NCBI RefSeq assembly: GCF_019264445.1
Contig: NZ_JAHVAB010000084.1
Span: forward strand, 1-64,000
Origin: Hydrogenophaga sp.
GTDB taxonomy: Bacteria; Pseudomonadota; Gammaproteobacteria; Burkholderiales; Burkholderiaceae_C
Direction: 5' to 3'
Length of the DNA stretch: 64,000 nucleotides
The notes beneath the pieces were generated by a model that was given only the letters and a program-made list of their open reading frames with translations, was not told the DNA's origin and ran no database searches. Shown piece after piece: positions 1 through 9,328 of this stretch (positions within the stretch are counted from its first letter, which is position 1; every line of letters begins with the position of its first letter). A program made the position numbers and the translations under genes.

Positions 1-2954
1 GGTTTGCCGCGCTGCTGCGCGGCGCGCCTTTGTCGGTGCTGCAGGAGTTGCAGCTGCCGGTGCAGTACGAACTGCTTGAAGACGATGCGCAGGCGATCGC
101 GCAAGTCTGGCCGCGTTTTTATGCGGCGTTGGCGCGCGACCCTGCGGCTCGGCAGGACTTCATGGACAGTGTGGCGGTGCATGGCCGCCACCAGACCCTG
201 GAAGCGCTCAAGAAGGCGTTGCAAAAGCGGGTGGAATTCGCGCTGGCCGATGCGGTCGGCGTGGTGGGGGCTTCGGTGGAGCCGTTTGCCGAGCGCTACC
301 CCGCATTGGGAGATCTCGCGTTACCAGAGCTCGCACTGCTGGAGCCCCTGGCGCGCAGCCGGTGGCAGGCAAGGGCACAGGCGCTCGGGGTCGAGGCCAA
401 CAAGACGCCCAAGGACAGCGCGGCGAAGGTGATTGACGCCTTCGAACTGCCCGACGAGCCCGCCTTCATGGCGCGGCGCCTGGCGATGCTGCGCAAGGCG
501 TTTCTGGTGGCGGATGAAGATCGGCTGAACAGCCGCCTGGCCAAGTACGAGGCGGCGCAAGCCGCCGAGGCCGAGCTCATCGAGCTGTGTGGTGCCGTGC
601 GCCAGCACAAGGCCTGGAGCCATCACCAGCGCATGTCGCGGCTTGCTCGCGTGCTGCTCGCCAGTTTCGCGGCCTTCAAGCGTGAACGCGGCTGGGTCGA
701 CATGAACGACGTGGAGGGCGCCGCGCGCCGCCTGCTGGGCGACGCGGAACTGTCGGGCTGGTTGCAGCAGCGGCTTGATGCGCGGCTGCGCCATGTGCTC
801 ATTGATGAGTTCCAGGACACCAACCCGCTGCAGTGGCAGGCGCTGTACGGCTGGCTGTCGGCCTACGCCGGCGCTGGCCCCGGGGAGGCTCCCTGCGTGT
901 TTCTCGTGGGTGACCCCAAGCAGTCCATCTACCGTTTTCGCCGCGCCGAGCCCCAGGTGTTCAAGGCCGCGCAGGCGTTTGTGGTGGAGGGCCTGGCCGG
1001 TGCACTGCTCAGTTGCGATCACACCCGCCGTTGCGCGCCTGCGGTGGTGGACGCGCTCAACGCTGCCATGGGCGAGGCCGTGCAGGCCGGTGAGTACAGC
1101 AGCGACTACCGCGCCCACACCACCGAGAGCACAGCCGCTGGTGACGTGCTCCGCCTGCCCCGGCTGCCGCGCAGCCTGCGCGAACCCGCTGCCGCAGGCG
1201 CTGACGGTCTGGTGTGGCGCGACAGCCTGACCACGCCACGCGTGTTGCCTGAAGACAGCATGTCCGCGCTGGAGGCGCGGCAGGCGGCCGACTGGGTGGC
1301 CGCCGAGATCGCCGATGGGCGCGTGCGGCCACAAGACATCATGGTGCTGGCGCGCCGCCGCGAACGTCTGGCCTGGATGCACGAGGCCTTGCGCGAGCGC
1401 GGCATCGCCAGCGAGCAGCCCGAAAAGCTGGAACTCGGCGAAGCGCCTGCGGTGCAGGACATGGTGGCGCTGCTCGACGCGCTGGTGTCCACCCGCCACG
1501 ACCTGAGCCTCGCCCGTGCCCTCAAGTCGCCGCTGTGGGCATGGAGCGATGACGACCTGGCCCAGCTGGCCCGTCTGCGCCTGCGCGCGACGCCACCCAA
1601 AGGCGAGGGCGGTACCACCGCGCCGTTGAGGCCGTCGTGGTGGGACGTGCTGCAGGGCCTGGCCGATGCATCGGACGAGGCACTGGCTGCCTCCACCCAG
1701 TCGTCCGCGCAAGCCCATCGGTGGCGCGACACGGCGCAGCGCCTCGCCCTTTATCGCCAATGGCTGCTCAACCTGCCGCCGCACGATGCACTCTCGGCCA
1801 TCTACGACCATGGCGACGTGCTGGCGCGGTATGCCCAGGCGGTTCCGGCCAGCCAGCGCGGCGCCGTGCTGGCTCAGCTGCGCGATCTGCTCACGCAATC
1901 GCTCGCTCAAGACGGCGGGCGTTTCCTCACGCCTTACCGGTTTGTGCGCGCCCTGCGGGCCGGTGGCATCAAGGCCACCCCCGTACAGACGCCAGGCGCC
2001 ATCCGGCTGCTCACCATTCACGGCGCCAAGGGGCTTGAAGCCCACACCGTGCTGATGCTCGACACCGATACCGGCGCCTCCAGGCCCGAGAGCATGGGTG
2101 TGCTGGTGGACTGGCCGGGCGAAGCGCCGTTGCCGCGCCGTTTCGTGTTTCTGGCGAGCGAGAAATCGCCACCGGCCTGCGCGGTCGACGTGCTGGCGCA
2201 GGAGCAGCAGGCGCGGTCGCTCGAAGAGCTCAATGCCCTTTATGTGGCTCTCACCCGCGCCGAGCGTCGGCTGGTGATCTCCAGCTTCGAGCCGCATCAG
2301 CGCAGCGCCACAACCTGGTACGAACGCCTGCAGCCGCTGGCCACCGGGGTCGATGCCCCCGAGCCGGCGCACGACGTGGCGGGCGTCACCGTTCGGCACG
2401 CCGATGCGTTCACCCTGCCCAGCCTGCCCGCCGTGGCGCCCGAGTGCCTGCCAGGGGTTGTCGGTATGGACGCCACGCTGGAAGCCGACGCCATTACGCG
2501 CATCGGCCTGGCATTGCACCGCTTGCTGCAGTGGTATCCCACGCAGGCGCAAGCTTTCGAATGGACTGCGGAACACCTGCAGGCTGTGGCCCGTGAATTT
2601 GCGCTGGACGCTGCGCAGGCGCGTGAAGCCCTGGCCATGGCACGGCGCATCGTGGCCGGTGAAGCTGCGTGGGCCTGGGATGCTTCTGTGCTGAACCACT
2701 GGGGCAACGAGGTCGAGCTGTTCCACCAGGGCGAGTTGCTGCGGCTCGACCGCCTCGTGCGCCGCCGCCAGAGCGGCGAGTGGTGGGTGCTGGACTACAA
2801 AAGCGCCGCACACCCCGAGCGCCAGCCCGCGCTGCTCGCCCAGATGCAGGGCTATCGCGAGGCCATGGCCCAGGCGCGCCCCGGCGAGCCCGTGAGGCTG
2901 GCCTTCATCAATGCACAGGGCCGGCTCATCGAGCTGGTCGAGTCGCCCTCATGA
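1..2954 (+). CDS. addA: AddA-type UvrD-family helicase/exonuclease, 5' truncated by window edge
   Basis: The reading frame is open from base 3, so the true start lies upstream of the window. The visible ~980 residues carry a UvrD/RecB-like superfamily 1 helicase: motif II DEFQDT (near 800-820), motif III GDPKQSIYRFR (near 910-945), motif V LLTIHGAKGLE (near 2010-2040) and motif VI YVALTRAERR (near 2240). A C-terminal RecB-type nuclease domain follows, with a G-x3-H-x2-L segment (near 2510) and the metal-binding DYKSA motif (near 2795). This is the AddA/RecB nuclease-helicase architecture used in double-strand break processing. The N-terminal Walker A region is missing, so roughly 100-200 residues lie outside; addB is expected upstream. 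The stop overlaps the next gene's start in an ATGA, which implies translational coupling. Confidence 0.88.
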   Translation, partial: FAALLRGAPLSVLQELQLPVQYELLEDDAQAIAQVWPRFYAALARDPAARQDFMDSVAVHGRHQTLEALKKALQKRVEFALADAVGVVGASVEPFAERYPALGDLALPELALLEPLARSRWQARAQALGVEANKTPKDSAAKVIDAFELPDEPAFMARRLAMLRKAFLVADEDRLNSRLAKYEAAQAAEAELIELCGAVRQHKAWSHHQRMSRLARVLLASFAAFKRERGWVDMNDVEGAARRLLGDAELSGWLQQRLDARLRHVLIDEFQDTNPLQWQALYGWLSAYAGAGPGEAPCVFLVGDPKQSIYRFRRAEPQVFKAAQAFVVEGLAGALLSCDHTRRCAPAVVDALNAAMGEAVQAGEYSSDYRAHTTESTAAGDVLRLPRLPRSLREPAAAGADGLVWRDSLTTPRVLPEDSMSALEARQAADWVAAEIADGRVRPQDIMVLARRRERLAWMHEALRERGIASEQPEKLELGEAPAVQDMVALLDALVSTRHDLSLARALKSPLWAWSDDDLAQLARLRLRATPPKGEGGTTAPLRPSWWDVLQGLADASDEALAASTQSSAQAHRWRDTAQRLALYRQWLLNLPPHDALSAIYDHGDVLARYAQAVPASQRGAVLAQLRDLLTQSLAQDGGRFLTPYRFVRALRAGGIKATPVQTPGAIRLLTIHGAKGLEAHTVLMLDTDTGASRPESMGVLVDWPGEAPLPRRFVFLASEKSPPACAVDVLAQEQQARSLEELNALYVALTRAERRLVISSFEPHQRSATTWYERLQPLATGVDAPEPAHDVAGVTVRHADAFTLPSLPAVAPECLPGVVGMDATLEADAITRIGLALHRLLQWYPTQAQAFEWTAEHLQAVAREFALDAAQAREALAMARRIVAGEAAWAWDASVLNHWGNEVELFHQGELLRLDRLVRRRQSGEWWVLDYKSAAHPERQPALLAQMQGYREAMAQARPGEPVRLAFINAQGRLIELVESPS

Positions 2955-4237
2955 CCGACATCTCTTCCATGGCCTCTGACGTGGCCGTCATTGGCGGCGG
3001 CCCCGCTGGCCTCATGGCCGCCGAAGTGCTGAGCCGCGCTGGCCTGGCCGTGCATCTTTTCGACGCCATGCCCTCGGTGGGACGCAAATTTCTGCTGGCC
3101 GGCAAGGGCGGCATGAACCTGACCCATGCAGAGCCACTGCCCGCATTCGTGGCCCGCTACGGCACGCAGGCCGAGCGCTTGCGCCCGATGCTGGACACCT
3201 TTGGCCCACAGGCCGTTCGCGACTGGGCCGCTGGCTTGGGCATCGACACCTTCGTCGGCAGCTCGCAGCGTGTGTTTCCCACCGACATGAAAGCCGCGCC
3301 CTTGCTGCGCGCGTGGTTGCATCGGCTGCGCCACCCCGAGGGCTCGGGCGTGCCGGTGAGCTTTCACATGCGCCACCGCTGGATGGGCTGGCGTGGCGAT
3401 GCCTTGACGTTCGAGACGCCCCAGGGCGTGTCGCAGGTGCGCGCCCGCGCCACCGTGCTCGCTCTCGGCGGCGTGAGCTGGTCACGCCTGGGATCTGATG
3501 GCGCGTGGGTGCCGAAGCTGCAAGCCGAAGGCATCGACGTGGCGCCGCTGCAGCCCAGCAACTGCGGCTTTGATGTGGATGGCGGCTGGAGCCCGTTCTT
3601 TCAGGAGCGATTTGCGGGGCAGCCTTTCAAGTCGGTGGCCGTTCGCGCCACCGACAGCCTGGGCCACACCTTTGGGCGCAAGGGCGAGTTCGTGGCCACC
3701 GCCACTGGTGTCGAAGGCAGCTTGATCTACGCGGTGTCGGCCTTGCTGCGCGACGAAATTGCGCGCCACGGCAAAGCCACCTTCGAGTTGGACTTGCTGC
3801 CCGACCGCAGCGCCGCACGCGTGCTGGCCGATGTGGCCCATCCCCGCGGCTCGCGCAGCCTCTCCAGCCACCTCAAGAGCCGCCTGGGGCTCGACGGCAT
3901 CCGCATGGCCATCGTCAACGAACGTCTGGACAAGGCCACGCTGCACGACCCCGTGCGCCTGGCCGCAGCCATCAAGGCCTTGCCCATCACGCTGGTGGCG
4001 GCCAGACCGATTGACGAAGCCATCAGCACGGCTGGCGGCGTGCGCTGGGAGAGCCTGGACGAAGGTTTGATGGTGAAACGCCGCCCCGGCCTTTTCATTG
4101 CAGGCGAGATGCTGGACTGGGAAGCGCCCACGGGGGGCTATCTGCTCACCGCCTGCCTGGCCAGTGGTGTGGCAGCGGCCCACGGCACCCGCCGCTGGCT
4201 GGCTTCTCAGCCGAGCGCGTTCAGGTCGAGCGTGTAA
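2951..4237 (+). CDS. HI0933/YhiN-like FAD-dependent flavoprotein
   Basis: 428 residues. The N-terminus has a dinucleotide-binding motif GGGPAGLMAAEVL, followed by a segment containing GRKFLLAGKGGMNLTH, typical of the HI0933/BaiN (YhiN) flavoprotein group. The C-terminus ends in a GGYLLTACLASG-like FAD-contacting segment. Family members are putative NAD(P)/FAD oxidoreductases; no substrate is assured. The ATG at 2951 overlaps the stop of the upstream helicase gene by four bases, which fixes the start. An open frame runs upstream from 2669, but that part lies inside the helicase gene and is rejected. The 3' end overlaps the convergent small gene by 31 bases. Confidence 0.85.
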   Translation: MTDISSMASDVAVIGGGPAGLMAAEVLSRAGLAVHLFDAMPSVGRKFLLAGKGGMNLTHAEPLPAFVARYGTQAERLRPMLDTFGPQAVRDWAAGLGIDTFVGSSQRVFPTDMKAAPLLRAWLHRLRHPEGSGVPVSFHMRHRWMGWRGDALTFETPQGVSQVRARATVLALGGVSWSRLGSDGAWVPKLQAEGIDVAPLQPSNCGFDVDGGWSPFFQERFAGQPFKSVAVRATDSLGHTFGRKGEFVATATGVEGSLIYAVSALLRDEIARHGKATFELDLLPDRSAARVLADVAHPRGSRSLSSHLKSRLGLDGIRMAIVNERLDKATLHDPVRLAAAIKALPITLVAARPIDEAISTAGGVRWESLDEGLMVKRRPGLFIAGEMLDWEAPTGGYLLTACLASGVAAAHGTRRWLASQPSAFRSSV

Positions 4238-4557
4238 GAGCGACCCAGCCACAGTGCACTGTCGCGGTGGTCGCTGAGCTCATCGCCCGTGTTGGGGTGG
4301 ATGAACACATCCAGCGCACCGTGGTTGAGCGAGAGCCAGCTCACCACATAGGCAAATTCGCCGGCATCGAAAGCGAGCTGGTACGTCCAGGCGGGATGCG
4401 GGCCCACCGGCTTTTCATGGAAGCGCCCCATCTCGATGCGCCCACCCAGCTCGGCCGTGATGACCTCGCGCAGGGCCCAGGCAGCGTCCCGGCTTTCGGC
4501 GTCGAAATACACGTGGGCATGCCAGCTGGTGATGGAGGCAGGATGGCGCACGGACAT
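4207..4557 (-). CDS. DOPA 4,5-dioxygenase family protein
   Basis: 116 residues if started at the ATG at 4557, just before SVRHPASITSWHAHVYFD; an upstream in-frame start at 4629 would add 24 residues with no family resemblance. The WHAHVYF motif near the N-terminus, the central GPHP segment and the FIHPNTG segment with histidines match the small DOPA 4,5-dioxygenase (aromatic ring-opening dioxygenase) family, where histidines bind the metal. The natural substrate in bacteria is unknown. It converges on the flavoprotein gene with overlapping 3' ends (4207-4237), so the two genes share coding DNA on opposite strands. Confidence 0.8.
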   Translation of the reverse strand: MSVRHPASITSWHAHVYFDAESRDAAWALREVITAELGGRIEMGRFHEKPVGPHPAWTYQLAFDAGEFAYVVSWLSLNHGALDVFIHPNTGDELSDHRDSALWLGRSYTLDLNALG

Positions 4558-4744
4558 GGTGGATTGGAAAAAGGTGACGAGCCTTGACCCCGGCACTGGA
4601 TTCACAGTTAGGGCTGCTTGGTTCCCCACCTGACCCGGTTGGCCGCTTCACCATGCGGGAAGGCCCGTCGAGGGTCATTGTAGGCGATGCCACCCCTGCG
4701 GCGCTGGCCGTGTTGCCATACCCCCGCCGCTTAGAATCGTCCTC

Positions 4745-6658
4745 ATGTCTTATGTCGTCCTGGCCCGCAAGTACCGCCCGCGCAATTTCACCGAAATGGT
4801 GGGGCAGGGCCATGTGGTGCAGGCGCTGTCCAATGCACTGACGACCCAGCGGCTGCACCACGCGTACCTGTTTACCGGCACGCGCGGTGTGGGCAAAACG
4901 ACCGTGTCGCGCATCCTGGCCAAGTCGCTCAATTGCCTGGGCGCTGACGGGCAGGGCGGCATCACCGCCGAGCCGTGTGGCGTGTGCCAGGCCTGTACCG
5001 ATATCGACAGCGGCCGCTTCGTTGACTACACCGAGCTCGATGCAGCTTCCAACCGCGGCGTGGACGAAGTGCAGGCTTTGCTGGAGCAGGCGGTCTACAA
5101 ACCGGTGCAGGGCCGCTTCAAGGTCTTCATGATTGACGAGGTGCACATGCTGACCAACACGGCGTTCAACGCCATGTTGAAGACGCTGGAGGAGCCGCCG
5201 GAGTACCTCAAGTTCGTGCTGGCCACGACGGATCCGCAGAAGGTGCCGGTGACGGTGCTGAGCCGCTGCCTGCAGTTCAACCTGCGGCCGATGGCGCCCG
5301 AGACCGTGCTGGAGCATTTGCAGCAGGTGCTGCAGGCCGAGCAGGTGCCGGCCGATGTGCAGGCGCTGCGCCTGATCTCGCGCGCGGCGCGCGGCTCGAT
5401 GCGGGATGCACTCTCGCTGACCGATCAGGCGATTGCGTTTGGTGGCGGTCAGCTGCAAGAGGCCACCGTGCGCCAGATGCTGGGTGCGGTGGACCGGTCG
5501 TATGTGCTGCGCCTCATCGATGCCTTGGCGCGTGGCGACGGCGCGACCGTGGTGGACACGGTGGATGCGCTGCGTCTGAACGGGCTGAACGCCGCGTCCA
5601 CGCTGGAGGAAATGACCGGCGTGCTGCAACGCATGGCGGTGCTGCAGGCGGTGCCGGGCCGCGCCCAGGGCGACGGCCTGGAAGACCCGGACGAGGCGCA
5701 GATCGCGCAGCTTGCCCAGAGCCTGCCCGCCGACGAGACGCAGCTGCTCTACAGCCTGTGCCTGCATGGCCGTGGCGAACTCGGCCTGGCGCCCGACGAA
5801 TACGCGGCACTCACCATGGTGCTGCTGCGGCTCATGGCGTTCAAGCCCGCTGCAGCGGCCGGTACCGCGACGGAAAAAAAAACTCTGAAATCCGCTGAGG
5901 CGCCTGCCGCACCGGCGGCCCCAGCGCCTGCAGCCACAGCCCGACCCATGCTCGCGGTGCCCGTGGTGGCCCCGCCCATGACCGACCGCCAGCCCCCTGC
6001 CGTACCGGCGGCTGCTTCGCCAGCCTCACCCATGGCGCCGGTCGCTGCGGTGCCGCCCCGCCAGGCAACGCGTGCCGAACCCACCGCACCAGTGGACGAT
6101 GCTCCCTGGCCGGAAGACGACGGTCCGCCCTGGGAAGAGGCCGCTCCGGCGCCCCAGCGCGTCATGGCCATTCCGGTGCGCGACGCCGGCGAACCCGGGC
6201 CGATGGACCAACCGCAGCCGCGCGAAGCGCATGGCGCGCAGACCGTGTTGCCTGCCGCCCCAGGTGGCAGCGTTGAGGGCGACTTCTGGTTCGACGCGGT
6301 GATGCAGCTGGTGCGCGCCGAGGCCATCACCGCACTGGTCCGCGAGCTGGGCCTGCAGTCCCAGCTGGTGGCGCGCGACACGGGTGACTGGCTGCTGCGA
6401 GTGGAGCGCAGCTCCCTCAACCAGGGCAACACCCGCGATCGCCTGGCGGTGGCCCTGCAGTCCATCGGACACACCGTGCGCCTGTCGGTGGAAATCGGCA
6501 GCGTGACCGACTCCCCCGCGCGCCGCCTGGCCGCGCAGGCGGCCCGCCGCCAGCAGGAGGCCGAGGCGCACATCCTGGGCGACCCGTTCGTCCAGGCCAT
6601 GATGCGCGACTTTGGCGGCAAAATCGTGCCCGGCACGCTCAAGCCCACCGCGGCCTGA
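4745..6658 (+). CDS. dnaX: DNA polymerase III subunit gamma/tau
   Basis: 637 residues. This is the ATPase motor of the DNA polymerase clamp loader. Visible are Walker A GTRGVGKT (residues 45-52), a zinc-module cysteine cluster (LNCLG, then CGVCQAC), the Walker B-type segment MIDEVHML and the sensor motif VLSRC. Residues ~375-510 form a proline/alanine-rich linker, and the rest is the tau C-terminal region that contacts polymerase and helicase. At 5874-5882 there is a run of nine A residues across codons E377-K378-K379-T380. Frames -1 and +1 both hit a stop within 16 bases, so slippage would give a ~380-384 residue gamma-like product. It heads the conserved dnaX-ybaB-recR order. Confidence 0.97.
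   Translation: MSYVVLARKYRPRNFTEMVGQGHVVQALSNALTTQRLHHAYLFTGTRGVGKTTVSRILAKSLNCLGADGQGGITAEPCGVCQACTDIDSGRFVDYTELDAASNRGVDEVQALLEQAVYKPVQGRFKVFMIDEVHMLTNTAFNAMLKTLEEPPEYLKFVLATTDPQKVPVTVLSRCLQFNLRPMAPETVLEHLQQVLQAEQVPADVQALRLISRAARGSMRDALSLTDQAIAFGGGQLQEATVRQMLGAVDRSYVLRLIDALARGDGATVVDTVDALRLNGLNAASTLEEMTGVLQRMAVLQAVPGRAQGDGLEDPDEAQIAQLAQSLPADETQLLYSLCLHGRGELGLAPDEYAALTMVLLRLMAFKPAAAAGTATEKKTLKSAEAPAAPAAPAPAATARPMLAVPVVAPPMTDRQPPAVPAAASPASPMAPVAAVPPRQATRAEPTAPVDDAPWPEDDGPPWEEAAPAPQRVMAIPVRDAGEPGPMDQPQPREAHGAQTVLPAAPGGSVEGDFWFDAVMQLVRAEAITALVRELGLQSQLVARDTGDWLLRVERSSLNQGNTRDRLAVALQSIGHTVRLSVEIGSVTDSPARRLAAQAARRQQEAEAHILGDPFVQAMMRDFGGKIVPGTLKPTAA
5874..5928 (+). promoter_or_regulatory. Candidate dnaX slippage site with downstream hairpin
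   Basis: Nine consecutive A residues (5874-5882) sit exactly at the junction between the clamp-loader core and the Pro/Ala linker. The -1 frame stops at TGA 5896-5898 and the +1 frame at TGA 5886-5888. A GC-rich hairpin can form 17 bases downstream: GGCGC (5899-5903) with GCGCC (5924-5928), and inside it GCCGC (5906-5910) with GCGGC (5915-5919). In E. coli dnaX, ribosomal frameshifting at an A-rich site makes gamma; in Thermus dnaX a run of A residues acts by transcriptional slippage. That this site works here is inference. Confidence 0.6.
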
Positions 6659-6694
6659 TCCCGTTCAATTCATTCGGAAACACCAAGGAAAACC

Positions 6695-7027
6695 ATGTTC
6701 AACAAAGGACAACTCGCCGGCCTCATGAAACAGGCGCAGGCCATGCAGGACAACCTGAAGAAGGCTCAGGACGAGCTGGCCTTCATCGAAGTCACCGGCG
6801 AGTCGGGTGCGGGCCTGGTGAAGGTGCTCATGACCTGCAAGCACGACGTCAAGCGCGTCACCATCGACCCCAGCCTGCTGGCCGATGACAAGGACATGCT
6901 TGAAGACCTCGTGGCCGCCGCGTTCAACGCTGCGGTGCGCAAGGCCGAGGAAACCTCCGCCGAAAAGATGGGCAAGCTCACCGCTGGCATGCCGGGCCTG
7001 CCCGGCGGCATGAAGTTCCCGTTCTGA
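6695..7027 (+). CDS. ybaB: YbaB/EbfC family nucleoid-associated protein
   Basis: 110 residues, the usual family length. It begins [20 protein letters not shown], with the N-terminal amphipathic helix typical of YbaB/EbfC, and ends in a Gly/Pro/Met-rich tail ([13 protein letters not shown]). Family members form tweezer-like dimers that bind DNA. The gene follows dnaX by 36 bases with a GGAA-type ribosome site, and recR begins 30 bases after it, the classic dnaX-ybaB-recR arrangement linked to replication-associated recombination repair. Confidence 0.95.
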   Translation: MFNKGQLAGLMKQAQAMQDNLKKAQDELAFIEVTGESGAGLVKVLMTCKHDVKRVTIDPSLLADDKDMLEDLVAAAFNAAVRKAEETSAEKMGKLTAGMPGLPGGMKFPF

Positions 7028-7057
7028 TCACCGTCGCACGCGCTCCAACGCCGTCCG

Positions 7058-7669
7058 ATGGCTGAAAACCACTCGCTTGAACTGCTGGTTCAGGCCTTGC
7101 GTCGCTTGCCCGGTGTGGGGGTCAAGTCGGCACAGCGCATGGCGTTTCACCTGCTGCAGCACGACCGCGAGGGCGCCCGGCAGATCGCGCGCGCACTGGA
7201 GCACGCCGCGGCTTCGGTGAAGCACTGCAACCTGTGCCACACCTTCACCGAAGACGATGTGTGCCACACCTGCCGCGATCCCCGGCGCGACCGTACCCAG
7301 CTCTGTGTGGTGGAAACCCCAGCCGATCAGGCGGCGATGGAGCGCACCGGTGCCTACAAGGGCTTGTTCTTTGTGCTCATGGGCAAGCTGAGTCCGCTCG
7401 ATGGTGTGGGCCCACGCGACATTGGTTTGCAGAAGCTTTTCGATCGCATCAGCGCACCCGCCGAGCAGGGCGAGCCTGCGGTGCGTGAAGTGATCCTGGC
7501 GACCAATTTCACCGCCGAGGGGGAAACCACGGCGCATGTGATTGCGCAGGCGCTCAAGGGCCGCACGGATGTGCAGGTCACGCGGCTGGCGCGCGGGGTG
7601 CCGGTGGGCAGCGAGCTCGAATACGTGGACCTGGGCACCATCGCCCATGCCCTGGTCGACCGGCGCTGA
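7058..7669 (+). CDS. recR: Recombination mediator protein RecR
   Basis: 203 residues. An N-terminal helix-hairpin-helix ([20 protein letters not shown]) is followed by a four-cysteine zinc finger (CNLC then CHTC, residues ~57-72), a TOPRIM domain ([20 protein letters not shown] onward) and a Walker B-like C-terminus ([18 protein letters not shown]). RecR with RecO and RecF loads RecA onto gapped DNA in the cytoplasm. It is the third gene of the dnaX-ybaB-recR set. ATG start at 7058. Confidence 0.97.
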   Translation: MAENHSLELLVQALRRLPGVGVKSAQRMAFHLLQHDREGARQIARALEHAAASVKHCNLCHTFTEDDVCHTCRDPRRDRTQLCVVETPADQAAMERTGAYKGLFFVLMGKLSPLDGVGPRDIGLQKLFDRISAPAEQGEPAVREVILATNFTAEGETTAHVIAQALKGRTDVQVTRLARGVPVGSELEYVDLGTIAHALVDRR

Positions 7670-7698
7670 ACGGCGCCTCACTGAATGGAAAGTGTCCG

Positions 7699-8103
7699 AT
7701 GAAACTCGCTGGATTGACCGTGGCGTACTGGGCGGTGTTGGTGGCGGCGTTGCTGCCCATCGGCTGTGCGTGGCTGGCGAAGTCGGGCCAGATGACCCGC
7801 CCGCGCCGCGAGGGGGGGCTCGACAACCAGCACCCGCGTGAATGGCTGGCCCGCCAGACCGACTGGCGCGCCCGCGCCAATGCGGCGCAGGCCAACAGCT
7901 TCGAGGCGCTGCCGCTCTTCATCGGTGCCGTGATCATTGCGCACCAGCTCGGCGCCTCGCAGGTGCGGGTGGACGTGCTGGCGTTTCTGTTTGTGGTGCT
8001 GCGTGTGCTCTACATCATGATGTACGTGGCCAACATGGCCAACGCGCGCAGCCTGGTGTGGGCCGCGGCGCTGCTGGTGAACATCGCAATCCTCTTCGTC
8101 TGA
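7699..8103 (+). CDS. MAPEG family membrane protein
   Basis: 134 residues with about four hydrophobic segments: LTVAYWAVLVAALLPIG at the N-terminus, then ALPLFIGAVIIAHQLG, DVLAFLFVVLRVLYIMMYVANM and LVWAAALLVNIAILFV. The central RANAAQANSFEALPLF motif is the hallmark of bacterial MAPEG (eicosanoid/glutathione metabolism-like) proteins, where R/N/E residues contact glutathione in characterised members. The role here is unknown. It lies 29 bases after recR on the same strand. Confidence 0.88.
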   Translation: MKLAGLTVAYWAVLVAALLPIGCAWLAKSGQMTRPRREGGLDNQHPREWLARQTDWRARANAAQANSFEALPLFIGAVIIAHQLGASQVRVDVLAFLFVVLRVLYIMMYVANMANARSLVWAAALLVNIAILFV

Positions 8104-8246
8104 CGCGTCGCGCAGCGGCGCTGTTACATCGGCTTGCAGTTGCTCGGTACAAACCCGCTCGGGATTGGTCCCGATGCGGTTTTCGGTGGCGCCCCCTAGT
8201 CTCAAGGCTCATTCAGAACAATGCGCCGAGAGAGGAACACCGGGTC

Positions 8247-9314
8247 ATGTGGAGTCGCCGTCAATGGGGTCGTGCCTGTGCATGGGGCGCTGTGGCTGCC
8301 GCCATGCCGTCTGTGCGCGCGCAACCGGCTTCTGCCACGGTGCCCAGTGCGCCCACGCCACCGCGCGGGGCCACCCGGCTGGCGATTGCGGTGGATCACC
8401 GCGCGTCTTTCTGCTACCTGCCGCTGACCATTGCCGAGCGCCTGGGGTATTTCGCCCAGGAAGGGCTGGATGTGGAGTTGCGCGAGTTTCCGGATGCGCT
8501 GCAGTCGCTGCAGGCCGTGCAGGGCGGCGTGGCACATGTGCTGTCGGGCTCGTACGCCAACACCATCGCACTGCAGGCGCGGGGTCACAGCTTCCAGTCG
8601 TTCGTCTTGCAGGGCCGCACGCCCCAGGTGGTGGTGGGTGTTTCGCTGGAGACCATGGGGCATTACCGCAGCCTGGCCGACCTGCGCGGGCGTCGCGTGG
8701 GCGTGATGACGAACAGCGCAGCGTCGCTGCGCGTGGCCAGTCTTGTGCTTGGCAAGGCCGGCCTGCGCGCGTCAGACGTGCAGTATGTGCCGCTGGGCAA
8801 CCCCGCCGCTGCGGTGCAGGCTTTTCGCCGTGGCGAGCTCGATGCCATCAGCAGCAACGACCTGACCGTGACACAGCTTGAGCAGATGGGGGCCCTCAGG
8901 GTGGTGGCGGACACGCGCAGCACACGAGGCACGACCGAGGTGTTTGGCGGTCCCATGCCGTCCGGCTGCCTCTGTGTGCCCACGGCGTTTCTCACGCAGT
9001 ACCCCAAGGCCACCCAGGCACTGGCCGACGCCATGGTGCATGCGCTCAAGTGGCTGCAGACGGCCGGGCCGTCCGACCTCATCAAGGCGGTGCCCGAGCG
9101 CTATTTCCAAGGTGACCGGGCGCTGTACCTGGCGGCGTTCACCCGCGTGCGCGAGGCCTGGACGGCCGATGGCCTGATGCCCGAGACCGGGCCGGCCACG
9201 GCGGCCCGCATGCTGGCGCAGTTCGAAGAGCCGGGCTCGCTGCAGCGCGTGGACCTGGCGCAGACCTTCACCAACGATTTCGCGCGCAAGTCCAAGACCC
9301 GCTTCCGGGCCTGA
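8247..9314 (+). CDS. ABC transporter substrate-binding protein (NMT1/SsuA-like)
   Basis: 355 residues from the ATG at 8247; the frame is open further upstream but without a plausible signal sequence. The N-terminus WSRRQWGR...AAAMPSVRAQ is a twin-arginine-like export signal ending near AQ. The mature part has LAIAVDHRASFCYLPLTIAERLGYFAQEGLDVELREF, a region typical of NMT1/THI5-like and aliphatic-sulfonate/nitrate-type solute-binding proteins, and GRRVGVMTNSAASLRVASLVL. No permease or ATPase gene is adjacent, so the ligand and partner are unknown. It converges on mltD with a 14-base gap. Confidence 0.8.
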   Translation: MWSRRQWGRACAWGAVAAAMPSVRAQPASATVPSAPTPPRGATRLAIAVDHRASFCYLPLTIAERLGYFAQEGLDVELREFPDALQSLQAVQGGVAHVLSGSYANTIALQARGHSFQSFVLQGRTPQVVVGVSLETMGHYRSLADLRGRRVGVMTNSAASLRVASLVLGKAGLRASDVQYVPLGNPAAAVQAFRRGELDAISSNDLTVTQLEQMGALRVVADTRSTRGTTEVFGGPMPSGCLCVPTAFLTQYPKATQALADAMVHALKWLQTAGPSDLIKAVPERYFQGDRALYLAAFTRVREAWTADGLMPETGPATAARMLAQFEEPGSLQRVDLAQTFTNDFARKSKTRFRA

Positions 9315-9328
9315 GGTCTCTGCGCCGT

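Noticed and set aside
321-2813. 830-codon minus-strand open frame opposite the AddA-type gene
   Set aside because: Low-complexity His/Gln/Gly/Arg composition and complete overlap with a helicase showing all motifs.
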